38,104 nt of DNA from Streptomyces sp. LBL (GTDB taxonomy: Bacteria; Actinomycetota; Actinomycetes; Streptomycetales; Streptomycetaceae): positions 1 to 38,104 of the forward strand of contig NZ_JARXYX010000055.1 in NCBI RefSeq assembly GCF_029893585.1, in the 5' to 3' direction. Below, one piece after another: positions 24,105 to 32,433 of the stretch; position 1 is the stretch's first letter; every line of letters begins with the position of its first letter. The notes under the pieces were generated by a model. The model was not told the origin of the DNA, ran no database searches, and saw only the letters and a program-made list of their open reading frames with translations. The position numbers and the translations under genes are program-made.

Positions 24105-25552
24105 ATGTCCGTACCGGAACCCGCCACCTCGCCGCCCCGGCACGGCGATCCACCGCGGCCCGCACCGACCGGCGGGCACAGCCCGTTGCGCATCCTCGCG
24201 CTCAGCAGCTTCGGCGTGTTCGTCGTCTTCCTGGACACCACGATCGTCAACGTGGCCTTCGAGACGATCAGCCACAGTTTCGACACCACCGCGAGCAAGC
24301 TGGCGTGGGTCCTCAACGCCTACAGCCTGGCCTTCGCGGCGATCCTCGTCCCCGCCGGCCGTCTCGCGGACCGCTACGGCCGCAAGAAGATCTTCCTGAT
24401 CGGTCTCGGCGGGTTCGCCCTCATGAGCACACCGGGCGTGCGGGCTCGCCCCCACGCCCGGTGTGCTCATCGCCGGCCGGGCGCTTCAGGCGGCGTTCGC
24501 GGCCCTTGTCGTCCCCACGTCGCTGGCCCTGGTCCTGCCGGAGTTCCCCGGAGCCAGGCGGCATGTCGCGGTCGGTACCTGGGGGGCCATGGGTGCGGCC
24601 GCTGCGGCCTGCGGGCCGACGCTCGGCGCACTCCTCACGCAGTACGCGTCCTGGCGCTGGATTTTCCTGGTCAACGTGCCGATCTGCGCGGTCATGATCG
24701 TTTTCGGTGGGAGGGATCCCCGATCCGGTTGCCGTGGTGCTGGTGGCCGCGGTTCCCGCTGCTTTGAGCTACGCCGTCATCGAGGGCCCCACCCGGGGCT
24801 GGAGTTCGGCCGTCGTCATCGCCGCGTTCGTGGGGGCCGTCGTGCTGACCCCGCTGCTGCTGTGGCGCTCGGCGACGGCGGCCCGGCCGGTGATCGATCT
24901 GTCGCTGTTCCGCGACCGGCAGTTCAGCCTGATGAACCTGGCGATGCTGCTGTTCTCCGTGTCCTTCTTCGGGATGCTGCTGAGCAACGTCATCTTCTTG
25001 CAGCAGGTCTGGGGGTATTCGGTTCTGCGGGCTGCTCTGGCCGGCGCGCCGGGGCCGCTGCTCGTGGCGTTCATCGCCCGTCCGACCAGCGGCCTGGCGG
25101 CTCGGATCGGGTTCCGGCCCGTTCTTCTTCTCGGTGGCGTGACCTGGATGGCCGGGTCCGCACTTCTGGCGGCCGGGGTCGGCGCCTCGCCCCACTGGGC
25201 CACGCACTGGCTGCCCGCCGTGCTGCTGACCGGTGCTGGTATCGGCCTGACGCTGCCCGTCCAGGCCGGCGCCGCGGTCGCGTCGCTGCCCGACCACAGG
25301 AGCGGGACGGGTTCCGCCGTGAGCCAGAGTTTCCGGCAACTGGGTGCCGTGCTCGGCATCAGTCTGTTCGTCGCCGTCGTCGGGGATTCCGGGCCGGCCC
25401 AGGCTGTGGGTGCTTTCCAGCACGTGTGGTGGGTGTTCGGCGCGCTGGGCCTGGTCAGCGGGCTGATCGTCTGTCTTCCGGTACAGGCTCGCGGTACCGA
25501 CAGGCCGGAGCCGGTCGGGGCCGTCGGCGAGTCGGCCGGCATCCCGCATTGA
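24105..25552 (+). pseudogene. DHA2-family MFS exporter in three frames
   Basis: The ATG at 24105 has AGGGGGA upstream. Frame one covers TM1 (FGVFVVFLDTTIVNVAFETI) and motif A (GRLADRYGRKKIFLIG) to about 24425. Frame two covers LIAGRALQAAFAALVVPTSLALVL and ASWRWIFLVNVPICAVMIVF to about 24705. Frame three covers IPDPVAVVLVAAVPAALSYAVIEGP to the end. The first break coincides with an 18-bp perfect inverted repeat (24423-24470); the second seems to be a short deletion after the WRWIFLVNVP helix. Restored, it would be an EmrB/QacA-like exporter related to the gene at 9317. As written no full protein can be made, unless the breaks are sequence errors. Confidence 0.85.
24423..24470. repeat. 18-bp perfect inverted repeat inside the MFS pseudogene
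   Basis: ATGAGCACACCGGGCGTG (24423-24440) is the exact complement of 24453-24470, with a 12-nt loop. The right arm is normal coding sequence (TPGVLIAGR). The left arm replaces the expected STACG-like codons and adds four bases, causing the frameshift. It looks like a templated mutation copied from the right arm. Confidence 0.75.
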
Positions 25553-25818
25553 ATCGCCCGGAGCCACCGTCCGCCCCGCGACGACCCTGCTCCGCCGTCT
25601 CTCTGCTGCCTGTGTAGGTGGCAGAAATCCGGGCCGGTGGCCGCACTCTGCTGAGCCCGGCCACCCGCCCGGATCCTGTTTCTCCCGCGGTCCCTGGAGC
25701 AGCGGGTGCATGCATACCTGGTGTCCGCTGTTCACGAAGGGACGTTGTCCGACCCCTGGCCGGCCGTACTGGAGCCCTGGGCGTCACCTCCCCGTCTGTG
25801 GCAGGGGGCGGACGTCGC
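25553..25818. other. Intergenic, no gene recognised
   Basis: This is a spacer between the MFS pseudogene and the convergent esterase gene. No family-like frame or strong hairpin was found. Confidence 0.4.
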
Positions 25819-26790
25819 TCAGAGGCCCAGGGTGCGGCGCACCCAGTTGGTGCGGGCCTCACGGGACGCGACGCCGATGGCCGTGTCCGCGGCGACGAGC
25901 TCGTAGAGGTGGAAACCGCCCGCCCAGACGTGCAGTTCGGCCGAACCGCCGGCCGCCCAGATCGACGAGGCGTACGCGGCGCTCTCGTCACGGAAGACCT
26001 CCGCGCTGCCGACCTCGATGTAGGCGGGCGGCAGGTTGGAGAGGTCGGTGGCCCGGCTCGGGGACTCGTAGGGGGAGACGTCGTCGGTGCCGCGGCGATC
26101 CCCCAGGACGGCGTTCCAGCCGGTGAGGTTGCTGTTGCGGTCCCAGACGCCGATGCCGTCGATCTGATGGCTGGAGACCGTGTCGTTGCGGTCGTCGAGC
26201 ATCGGGTACATGAGCAGCTGGCCGGCCAGGGAAGGGCCGTTCTTGTCCCGGGCCAGGAGCGTGACGGCGGCCGCCACGCCACCGCCCGCGCTGCCGCCGA
26301 CCGCGATCAGCTTGTCCGCGGCGAAGCCGAGCTCCTCGGCGTGCTCCGCGGTCCACTTCAGAGCGGCGTAGGAGTCCTCGACCTGGGCGGGAGCCGGGTT
26401 CTCCGGGGCCAGCCGGTACTCCACCGTGACGACGACGGCGTCCAGCTGCTCGACGTAGTCGACGATCGGCGCGATCCCGACGAAGCGGTCGCCGAAGATC
26501 AGTCCGCCGACGTGGGTGAAGAAGAAGCCCGGACCGGGGGTGCGGTGGTCGGTGCGGCGGAAGACGGAGACCAGCAGATCCGGGGCGCCTTCGGGGCCGG
26601 GGATCGTGCGCTCGAAGTGCTCGATCGGGCGGTCCTTGATGAGCTCCTCGACGCCGGGCGTGAAGCCACCGGACCGCAGTGCCGGGATGTCCTCGGGGTA
26701 GAGCGAGGAGTTGAAGGACTGCAGAACGACGTCGAGGACGGGCTTGAGCTCGCGGTCGAACGGCGGGGCGGGGTACTTCGCGTTGGACAT
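25819..26790 (-). CDS. HSL-family esterase (alpha/beta hydrolase) with HVGG oxyanion motif
   Basis: The 323-residue product has the hormone-sensitive-lipase-type layout. It shows FFFTHVGGLIFGD (residues 90-101, in the place of HGGG), VTVEYRLAPENP (122-132), VGGSAGGG (nucleophile Ser167), VFRDESAAYA (Asp268) and GGFHLYE (His294). The triad is complete; the second Gly of the HGGG oxyanion loop is Val. It is expected to cleave small esters in the cytoplasm. The start is ATG 26790 with GAGGT upstream. The operator TGACTG-N5-CAGTCA upstream is shared with the TetR gene at 27262, which probably represses it. Confidence 0.88.
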   Translation of the reverse strand: MSNAKYPAPPFDRELKPVLDVVLQSFNSSLYPEDIPALRSGGFTPGVEELIKDRPIEHFERTIPGPEGAPDLLVSVFRRTDHRTPGPGFFFTHVGGLIFGDRFVGIAPIVDYVEQLDAVVVTVEYRLAPENPAPAQVEDSYAALKWTAEHAEELGFAADKLIAVGGSAGGGVAAAVTLLARDKNGPSLAGQLLMYPMLDDRNDTVSSHQIDGIGVWDRNSNLTGWNAVLGDRRGTDDVSPYESPSRATDLSNLPPAYIEVGSAEVFRDESAAYASSIWAAGGSAELHVWAGGFHLYELVAADTAIGVASREARTNWVRRTLGL

Positions 26791-26868
26791 GGTGACCTCA
26801 TGGATAGGCCGCACGAGAGGGCGGCTTCGACGCCTGCTGACTTGCAGGTTGTGAAGTCAGCTTAGCAG

Positions 26869-26885
26869 TGACTGACCGCCAGTCA
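26869..26885. promoter_or_regulatory. TGACTG-N5-CAGTCA operator upstream of the esterase
   Basis: The perfect inverted repeat TGACTGACCGCCAGTCA lies 79 bp before the esterase start. The same half-sites with the same 5-bp spacing occur at 27923-27939 upstream of the TetR gene. Confidence 0.65.
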
Positions 26886-26986
26886 TTCGTGCAGTCCTGG
26901 AAAGTGCCGTGATGCACGTCACGGTGTCATCCGGCCGTGGGGGGAGCCGGACGGGTCGGTAGGCGCAAGGTGTGCCGAACGCCTGC

Positions 26987-27220
<234 letters not shown>

Positions 27221-27261
27221 CAGGTGAGGAGCCGATTACATCCCTGGCGCCGGGTGCCCGG

Positions 27262-27882
27262 TTATCCGCGCCCGGTTTCCTTGAGCCCGAACACCGCACG
27301 GGTCATGTGGCCCGAGGCCGTCACCACTTCCTCGTGGGAGAGGGGCGCGAAGCCGGTGATCGCGTCCGTGACGGCTCCGCAGAACCCGTGGAAAAGGGCC
27401 CGGGCCATCATGTCCGGCTGCTGGCAGGTGACTTCGCCGCTTGTGACGCCCTCCTGCGCGGCAGCCGCGATCATGCCGATCAGGCGTTCGTTGGCGGCCG
27501 CGTGCACTTCCTGGGCGCCCGCCCCGTCGTACAGGACCTGGTGGAGGTCGGCGTGGTCGAGTGCGAACCGGCAGAGCGATTCCAGGACGTCCACGAGTCT
27601 CCTGCCCAGGGGCACGTCCGTATCGCCGAGGATCTTCTCGCCGACGCCGGCAAAGTTGTCCATGTGGCGTTCCCACAGGGCCGCGGCCGCCTCGTCCTTG
27701 GTCTTGAAGTAGAGGTAGAACGTGCCCTTGGAGACCTCGGCGAGGGTCGTGATCTCCTCGATCCGGGCGTCGGCGATGCCCTTGCGGGCGAACACCTCGG
27801 CCGCGGCGTCGAGGATGTCCTTGCGGCGCTCCTCCGGCGGCTTGGCGACCCGTTTCCTCTTGGCGGTGGCGGGGGTTCCCAT
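27262..27882 (-). CDS. TetR-family regulator 1
   Basis: The 206-residue product has an N-terminal TetR domain: ERRKDILDAAAEVFARKGIADARIEEITTLAEVSKGTFYLYFKTKDE (about residues 17-63). An all-helical ligand domain follows (GRRLVDVLESLCRFALDHADLHQVLYDG). The start is ATG 27882, with AAGGAG five bases upstream. A perfect TGACTG-N5-CAGTCA palindrome lies 41 bp upstream, and a second copy precedes the esterase gene, so autorepression plus esterase control is likely (inference). It follows the SDR gene with a 138-bp gap. Confidence 0.92.
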   Translation of the reverse strand: MGTPATAKRKRVAKPPEERRKDILDAAAEVFARKGIADARIEEITTLAEVSKGTFYLYFKTKDEAAAALWERHMDNFAGVGEKILGDTDVPLGRRLVDVLESLCRFALDHADLHQVLYDGAGAQEVHAAANERLIGMIAAAAQEGVTSGEVTCQQPDMMARALFHGFCGAVTDAITGFAPLSHEEVVTASGHMTRAVFGLKETGRG

Positions 27883-27922
27883 CGGCGCTCCTTCTGTCGT
27901 CGCGCCTGTCCGCACGACTAAA

Positions 27923-27939
27923 TGACTGACTTCCAGTCA
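27923..27939. promoter_or_regulatory. TGACTG-N5-CAGTCA operator upstream of TetR 1
   Basis: The perfect inverted repeat TGACTGACTTCCAGTCA is within 41 bp of the TetR start, at promoter position. It matches the site at 26869. Confidence 0.68.
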
Positions 27940-28020
27940 ATCGTACGCTCCTGGCAGAAGCGCCCGTCTGCGGTCGTGCGGACGCGGCGGCGGCGTGTCG
28001 GCCGCCCGCGAGGGCGGCGG

Positions 28021-28803
28021 TCAGACCGCCTTGTGCTGGCCGCCGTCGACCAGGTAGTCGGCACCCGTGATGCTGGCCGCGGCGTCGGACAGGAGGAAGG
28101 CGATGGCGGACGCGATCTCCTCGGGCTCGACGAACCGGCCGGTGGTGATGCCCAGCGCCCCGGGCGCCTGCTTGAGGAAGGTGGGGATGTCCATGCCGAA
28201 GGCCGCCGCGATCTGGCCGCCGAACTTCTCCGGGCCGTCGTAGATGGAGCTGCGGACGAAGCCGGGGGAGACGGTGTTGACGCGGACGCCCTGCGGGCCG
28301 AACTCCTCCGCGAGGGTCTTGCCGAGCGCGGTGACCGCGGCCTTGGCGGCGGCATAGGCCACCGGGCCCAGACCCGGCAGACGAGCGGCGACCGTGGACA
28401 CGTTCACGATGGCGCCCGTGCGCTCCACGAGGCTGGGCAGGGCGGCCCGGGTGACCCGGACCGTGCTGAGCAGGTTGATGTCGAGGATGGCCGCCCACTT
28501 CTCGTCATCGGTCTCGAGGAAGCCCTGGACGGCCAGGTCGTCGCCGCCGCCGACATTGTTGACGAGCAGATCGATTCCGCCCAGCTCTGCCAGCGCCTGC
28601 TCGACCAGGGTGTGCGCACCCTCCGCGGTGGAGAGGTCGGCGGCCACCGCGATGGCGCCCGTCTCCTTCAGTTCGGTGGTGATCGTGCGGGAGGCGCCGA
28701 CGACGCGGACGCCCTCGGCGACGAGCGCCTTGACCGTGGCCAGTCCGATGCCGCGGCTGGCGCCGGTGACGACGGCAGTCTTGGAGGCGAGCTTCAGATC
28801 CAT
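28021..28803 (-). CDS. SDR-family NAD(P)-dependent oxidoreductase
   Basis: The 260-residue product is a classical short-chain dehydrogenase. The dinucleotide motif is TGASRGIG (13-20), with the structural NNVG (82-85) and the active-site set S136/T137, Y150 and K154 (YAAAK). The C-terminal end GADYLVDGG is typical. It should reduce or oxidise a small carbonyl/alcohol; the substrate is unknown. The start is ATG 28803 with AAAGGA upstream. It lies 81 bp downstream of TetR 2 in the same direction and is likely its target. The spacer has no strong palindrome, so co-transcription with TetR 2 is possible. Confidence 0.92.
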   Translation of the reverse strand: MDLKLASKTAVVTGASRGIGLATVKALVAEGVRVVGASRTITTELKETGAIAVAADLSTAEGAHTLVEQALAELGGIDLLVNNVGGGDDLAVQGFLETDDEKWAAILDINLLSTVRVTRAALPSLVERTGAIVNVSTVAARLPGLGPVAYAAAKAAVTALGKTLAEEFGPQGVRVNTVSPGFVRSSIYDGPEKFGGQIAAAFGMDIPTFLKQAPGALGITTGRFVEPEEIASAIAFLLSDAAASITGADYLVDGGQHKAV

Positions 28804-28884
28804 GGGACATCCTTTTCTTGAACTCTAGGTACAAAATGTGGATAGGGGTGCACCACGTCCCGGCCGCTTGTCGCGCGGGGGCGG

Positions 28885-29463
28885 TCAGAGCAGGTCGACG
28901 GTGGTGTCGATCACTCTCGCGAGCCGGTCGGGCCCCGGTTCGACACGGCCCATGAGCCGCATGCCGGTCACCGTGTTGAGCAGCAGGCTGGCCAGCGCCT
29001 TCGCGTCACGCTCGGTGCTGATCTCTCCCGCGCGCTGGCCTTCTTCCAGCAGGGCCTGGAAAGCGTCCTCCGTGCGGTCGAGCAGGCCCCGGACCTGGGT
29101 CGTCACGGATTCATCCGTGGCCCCGAACTCGGCGGCACTGTTCATGGCCAGGCAGCCGCGCCGCCCGGGGTCGGCGAGGTCCGTCTCGGCGAGGACGCGC
29201 AGCGCCCTGCGCAGGCGCTCCTTCACCGGGCCGGAGTCCTCCAAGAGGCCTTTCACGGTCGATGCCTGGATCTCCAGGTAACGGCGCAGCGCCAGGTCGA
29301 ACAGCTGGCGTTTGCTGCCGAAGGTGTTGTAGAGACTGCCCTTGCCGATACCCAGGGTGTCAGCAAGGTGCTGAGGTGTGGTGGCGCCGTATCCCTGGCT
29401 CCAGAACACCTGCATCGCCTGCTCGACGGCTGCGTCCGGATCGAACTCTTTGGGCCTTCCCAT
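28885..29463 (-). CDS. TetR-family regulator 2
   Basis: The 192-residue product has a TetR domain of the type MGRPKEFDPDAAVEQAMQVF, then SQGYGATTPQHLADTLGIGKGSLYNTFGSKRQLF. A C-terminal domain follows with RRGCLAMNSAAEFG and DRTEDAFQALLEEGQRAGEI, similar to the AcrR-like regulators of oxidoreductases. The start is ATG 29463; no strong ribosome site is visible and the predicted -10 is close, so the mRNA may be near leaderless. A dyad at 29487-29500 overlaps this promoter. The SDR gene lies directly downstream and is the likely regulated partner. Confidence 0.92.
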   Translation of the reverse strand: MGRPKEFDPDAAVEQAMQVFWSQGYGATTPQHLADTLGIGKGSLYNTFGSKRQLFDLALRRYLEIQASTVKGLLEDSGPVKERLRRALRVLAETDLADPGRRGCLAMNSAAEFGATDESVTTQVRGLLDRTEDAFQALLEEGQRAGEISTERDAKALASLLLNTVTGMRLMGRVEPGPDRLARVIDTTVDLL

Positions 29464-29475
29464 GGGTAGGACCCT

Positions 29476-29506
29476 AACAGGATTTCTGACCTGGAAGTCA
29501 AGTATG
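29476..29506 (-). promoter_or_regulatory. Promoter and TGACCTGGAAGTCA dyad of TetR 2
   Basis: Read on the minus strand, TTGACT and TGTTAG are 16 bp apart and act as plausible -35/-10 elements. The imperfect palindrome TGACCTGGAAGTCA (29487-29500) sits between and over them, consistent with autorepression by TetR 2. Confidence 0.5.
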
Positions 29507-29509
29507 CGG

Positions 29510-30405
29510 ACGCCTCGCGTGCCGACTCGGCGGGGGGCCTCTCTGAACACGGCCGTCGGTGGCCGGCGGGCGACCAGCCGGACTCTTCTCGCGGCCTGCG
29601 CGGCCCGAGGCGGCCACGTTGTCGCCCCTGTCGGTCGTGAGCTGCGGCACCGTCGGCACGTGCAGCCCTTCGAAGGTCCCCTCGCGCCTGCTGTTCCCGT
29701 AGTCGGCGCGTGGGCCATCTGGCTATGTCAGACTAAAGTCAGAAGAGGGCGGGTGCGGTCAGTGCCCCCGCGACGCGTCCGCAAGCCCTGCCCTGTCAAG
29801 CAGAGGCACTACGTCGACGAAGGGCACACCAGTCATGGCACCTGAGGGGCCGCCCCCGGCCGAGGCGTCGGGAGTCTTGGGGCGGTCTTCCTGCTCATCG
29901 CCTCGGCTGCGGCGCGATACAACTGACCGGTCCCTGCGTCCGGGATGACCCCCAGAATCCGGAAGCGGCCGTTCGTGCCGTACGTCCGAGCTGTTGACCC
30001 GGGTGTCAGCTTCCTCGGCATGGCGGACTGTTACGGCCTGTTCGGGAGCGAGCAGTTGGACTTCCATCCCTGAGGCCCGCGTCCGCAGGCGTCGGCACCG
30101 AGGGCGAGTGCGCCATGCTGCACAGCCGCTCCTGCGGACCTCACCAACCGTCCGCCTCGGTGCGGTGGACATCGTCCCCGCGGAGAACGGACTCCTCAAG
30201 GAGCACGGGGATGTGCTGCAGGACGAGGCCACCCGTGAGCAAACCCGAAGCGGACTCCCCATGTTCGGTGACGGGCTTCCTGAGGAGCGCCGAAGACCGG
30301 ACGAGGGCTCCCGGTACCTCCCTGGTGCGCCCGTCCTGCGCCGAACGGATCTGCCGGGAGCCGGACCCCTACGCGAGACAGAACGAGACAGAAGAGGAGT
30401 GTGCC
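29510..30405. other. Long region without a recognised gene
   Basis: Several open frames exist on both strands, but none shows family motifs, a good ribosome site or consistent composition. A GACT-AA-AGTC palindrome at about 29731-29740 might be an operator left from a lost gene. The area between TetR 2 and TetR 3 is probably degraded intergenic DNA. Confidence 0.4.
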
Positions 30406-30996
30406 GTGCGGTACGGCAAAGAGCACAAGCAGGCGACGCGGCGGCGGATCGTCGAGAGGGCCGGCCGCCGCTTCAAACGGGACGGCATCGAGGGCTCGGG
30501 AATGTCGACGCTCATGGCGGACGCGGGGCTGACCAAGGGTGCCTTCTACGGCCACTTCGCATCCAAGGAGGAGCTGCTCACCACCGTGGTCGCCGACCAA
30601 CTGCGCAAGCAGAGCGAGAGATTCAGCTCGCAGGCACCTCCTGGCCGTGCCGGACTCGAGCAGCTCGTGCGCGAGTACCTGTCGGTGCAGCAGCGTGACA
30701 GTCCCGAGGACGGCTGTCCTTCCGCCGCCCTGCTTGACGAGATCAGACGCTGCACCGACGCCACCAAACAGGCGTACACCGACGGCGTGCAGACCAGCGT
30801 GGACAACATCGCTGCCCGCCTGGCACCGGATGATCCGCCGTCGGCACGCGTGAAGGCACTCACCGTCTTCGCCATGATGGTCGGGACAATGCAGCTCTCC
30901 CGCGCCCTGACCGACCCACGGCTTGCGGACGAGATCCTCGAGCAGGGCATTCACAACGCCCTCACGCTCCTTGGCGCCGACGAGCATCCGAGCTGA
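30406..30996 (+). CDS. TetR-family regulator 3
   Basis: The 196-residue product has the TetR domain HKQATRRRIVERAGRRFKRDG, then GSGMSTLMADAGLTKGAFYGHFASKEELL (about residues 7-56). The ligand domain contains DGCPSAALLDEIRR and FAMMVGTMQLSRALTDPRLADEILEQG, typical of the group with TetR_C_33-like ends. The start is the GTG at 30406, with GAGGAG upstream; upstream open frame is not family-like. No clear partner gene: the nearest on the right is the unknown gene at 31537 on the other strand, and the region to the left is degraded. Its target is unknown. Confidence 0.9.
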   Translation: MRYGKEHKQATRRRIVERAGRRFKRDGIEGSGMSTLMADAGLTKGAFYGHFASKEELLTTVVADQLRKQSERFSSQAPPGRAGLEQLVREYLSVQQRDSPEDGCPSAALLDEIRRCTDATKQAYTDGVQTSVDNIAARLAPDDPPSARVKALTVFAMMVGTMQLSRALTDPRLADEILEQGIHNALTLLGADEHPS

Positions 30997-31037
30997 CGCG
31001 CCGCATCACCAGACCCTTACACATCACGGTATTCCGG

Positions 31038-31062
31038 GGCCGTCCGGCTCCGCCGGATGGCC
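31038..31062. terminator. Hairpin downstream of TetR 3
   Basis: GGCCGTCCGGC-TCC-GCCGGATGGCC forms an 11-position stem with one mismatch and a 3-nt loop, 42 bp after the TetR 3 stop. A likely terminator. Confidence 0.55.
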
Positions 31063-31536
31063 GTCAGCAAAAGGCGAAAACGGTGAAGGCCACCATCAAG
31101 GCATCCGCCACCACATCTGCTTCGAAGTCGTAGGACTGGCCGTACTTGGGCCGCAGGGCCTCGGCGGCAGACTTCCCACTGCGTCGAGCCGGACCGGCTC
31201 ATGGTGGCCTGTCCGGGCGGTAGCCGCGGTCGGCCGTCGGCCCGGCGTTCTGCGCCGCCTCTGCGCCGGTCCCGGGCTCCACCGCGGATCCCGGCCCGTG
31301 AGGGCCAGGGTGCGGTCCGGAGACCGAAGTGTCGCCGGCCGGGGCGGGCGGGGTGGCGGACAGGCCCAGGCCGTGCATCCGCGGGGCCTGCCGGGTGCAC
31401 GGCCACGGAGGTGGCGGCCGGCCGGTCCGGGATGCTCGGCTTCCCGTGGCGCCGGCGCATCGAGGGTTCGAGCGCCGAGGGCATGCGGCTCGACTGCCCG
31501 CCGGGACTCCCGGCGACCTGGAAGTCCCGGCTCTGA
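31063..31536. other. Region without a recognised gene
   Basis: Overlapping frames on both strands show no family resemblance. A minus-strand stretch near 31080-31170 (ALRPKYGQSYDFE...) looks protein-like but is short and unassigned; it may be a gene remnant. Confidence 0.35.
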
Positions 31537-32256
31537 TCAGTGGACGGTGATCTGTGTCAGGTCGATGGCGACGAGAACCGGCGTCGGTACGGAGCGGCCG
31601 TCCTCGCGGACGGGGACGACGCGGCGGCGGGTGGGGAAGACCAGGCCGGAGACCTCCTTGTGGGTGTCGCTGTAGTGCGCGGCCGGTGAAGCACCGAGAA
31701 CCTCCGCGGCGTAGTCGTGGCGACGGAGCAGGCCGGTGGAGTCGAAGTGGAAGACCTGCTCCCTGCTGTGCGTGGCGATGTCCTCGGGGAACACCGCGCG
31801 CAGCCGGCGCCGTCTCTCGCCGGCCTCCTCCCACGGCTCCAGCTCCTCCACCTGCACGCCGGGCATGGTCAACAGGAAGGGGGCAGTCAGGTAGTTCCAC
31901 ATGGCATAGCCCCCGAAGTACAGGGCGTGCAGGTCGTCCCACGGCGAGTCGGGGCCGTGTCCGGTGAAGGCCATACGTGGGGAACGGCGCTGCGTGAGCA
32001 CGTTGCGGGCGCGATCCTCGATCCACACCCGGCCGGGAGTGAACACCCCTCGCAGCCCGGGTCCGGTGAAATCGTGGTACACGAGGTGCTGGCGCCGTAC
32101 GTCGAGAACGAAGTCGGCGGTGGCGAAGATCCCTTCTTGCCCGCGCGAGCCCCACAGGAGCCCGCCCACGGAGCCCTGTGCGTGAATCGACCGGACTCGG
32201 CGCCAGCGGTCCAGACCGCCGTGAGCGTGGAGTGTGTGGTCCAGAAGATCGGACAT
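31537..32256 (-). CDS. Conserved protein of unknown function
   Basis: The 239-residue product starts at ATG 32256 (MSDLLDHTLHAHGGLDRWRRV), with AAGAGGA upstream; an ATG at 32280 lacks a ribosome site. It opens with HAHGGLDRWRRVRSIHAQGS, a pattern seen in bacterial LolA-like/outer-membrane-lipoprotein-sorting-type folds. It continues with strand-rich sequence (ARNVLTQRRSPRMAF, WDDLHALYFGGYAMWNYLTAPFLLTMPGVQVEELEPW, FDSTGLLRRHDYAAEVLG, PTRRRVVPVREDG). No signal peptide. I recognise it as a conserved protein but not its function. It is divergent from the hydrolase gene at 32434, with operator-like dyads between, so the two are probably co-regulated. Confidence 0.75.
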   Translation of the reverse strand: MSDLLDHTLHAHGGLDRWRRVRSIHAQGSVGGLLWGSRGQEGIFATADFVLDVRRQHLVYHDFTGPGLRGVFTPGRVWIEDRARNVLTQRRSPRMAFTGHGPDSPWDDLHALYFGGYAMWNYLTAPFLLTMPGVQVEELEPWEEAGERRRRLRAVFPEDIATHSREQVFHFDSTGLLRRHDYAAEVLGASPAAHYSDTHKEVSGLVFPTRRRVVPVREDGRSVPTPVLVAIDLTQITVH

Positions 32257-32331
32257 GTCGCGATTCCTCTTCGTGTTCATGTGGTCATGGCGGCGGACCC
32301 CGGCTTCGGCCGGGAATCCGTCCGCAAGGTC

Positions 32332-32348
32332 AGTTCGAAAATCAAACC
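32332..32348. promoter_or_regulatory. AGTTCGAAAATCAAACC imperfect palindrome
   Basis: It is close to the perfect palindrome GGTTTGAAAATCAAACC at 37061, with two changes in the left half. It lies in the divergent spacer between 32256 and 32434 and could control the minus-strand gene. Confidence 0.45.
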
Positions 32349-32366
32349 AGATTTGCCTCACTCGCC

Positions 32367-32409
32367 TTGACTCGGGCCCCCGCGCCTGCCTACTGTCCTA
32401 GGTAGACAG
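32367..32409 (+). promoter_or_regulatory. Promoter and CTGTC...GACAG operator of the hydrolase gene
   Basis: TTGACT (32367-32372) and TACTGT (32391-32396) are 18 bp apart and form a good -35/-10 pair. The dyad CTGTCCTAGGTAGACAG (32393-32409) overlaps the -10 and start region, a typical TetR-type repressor position. Confidence 0.6.
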
Positions 32410-32433
32410 AACGTTCTCCCTCTTGGAGTCGAC

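Noticed and set aside
25618..26865. 415-codon plus-strand frame opposite the esterase
   Set aside because: Antisense to a clear esterase with an intact triad; starts without a ribosome site.
29759..30262. Minus-strand frame of 167 codons in the degraded region
   Set aside because: No recognisable domain and inconsistent composition; it cannot be supported as a gene.
31017..31484. Minus-strand frame downstream of TetR 3
   Set aside because: Arg/Pro-rich with no family match, starting without a ribosome site; likely a shadow.
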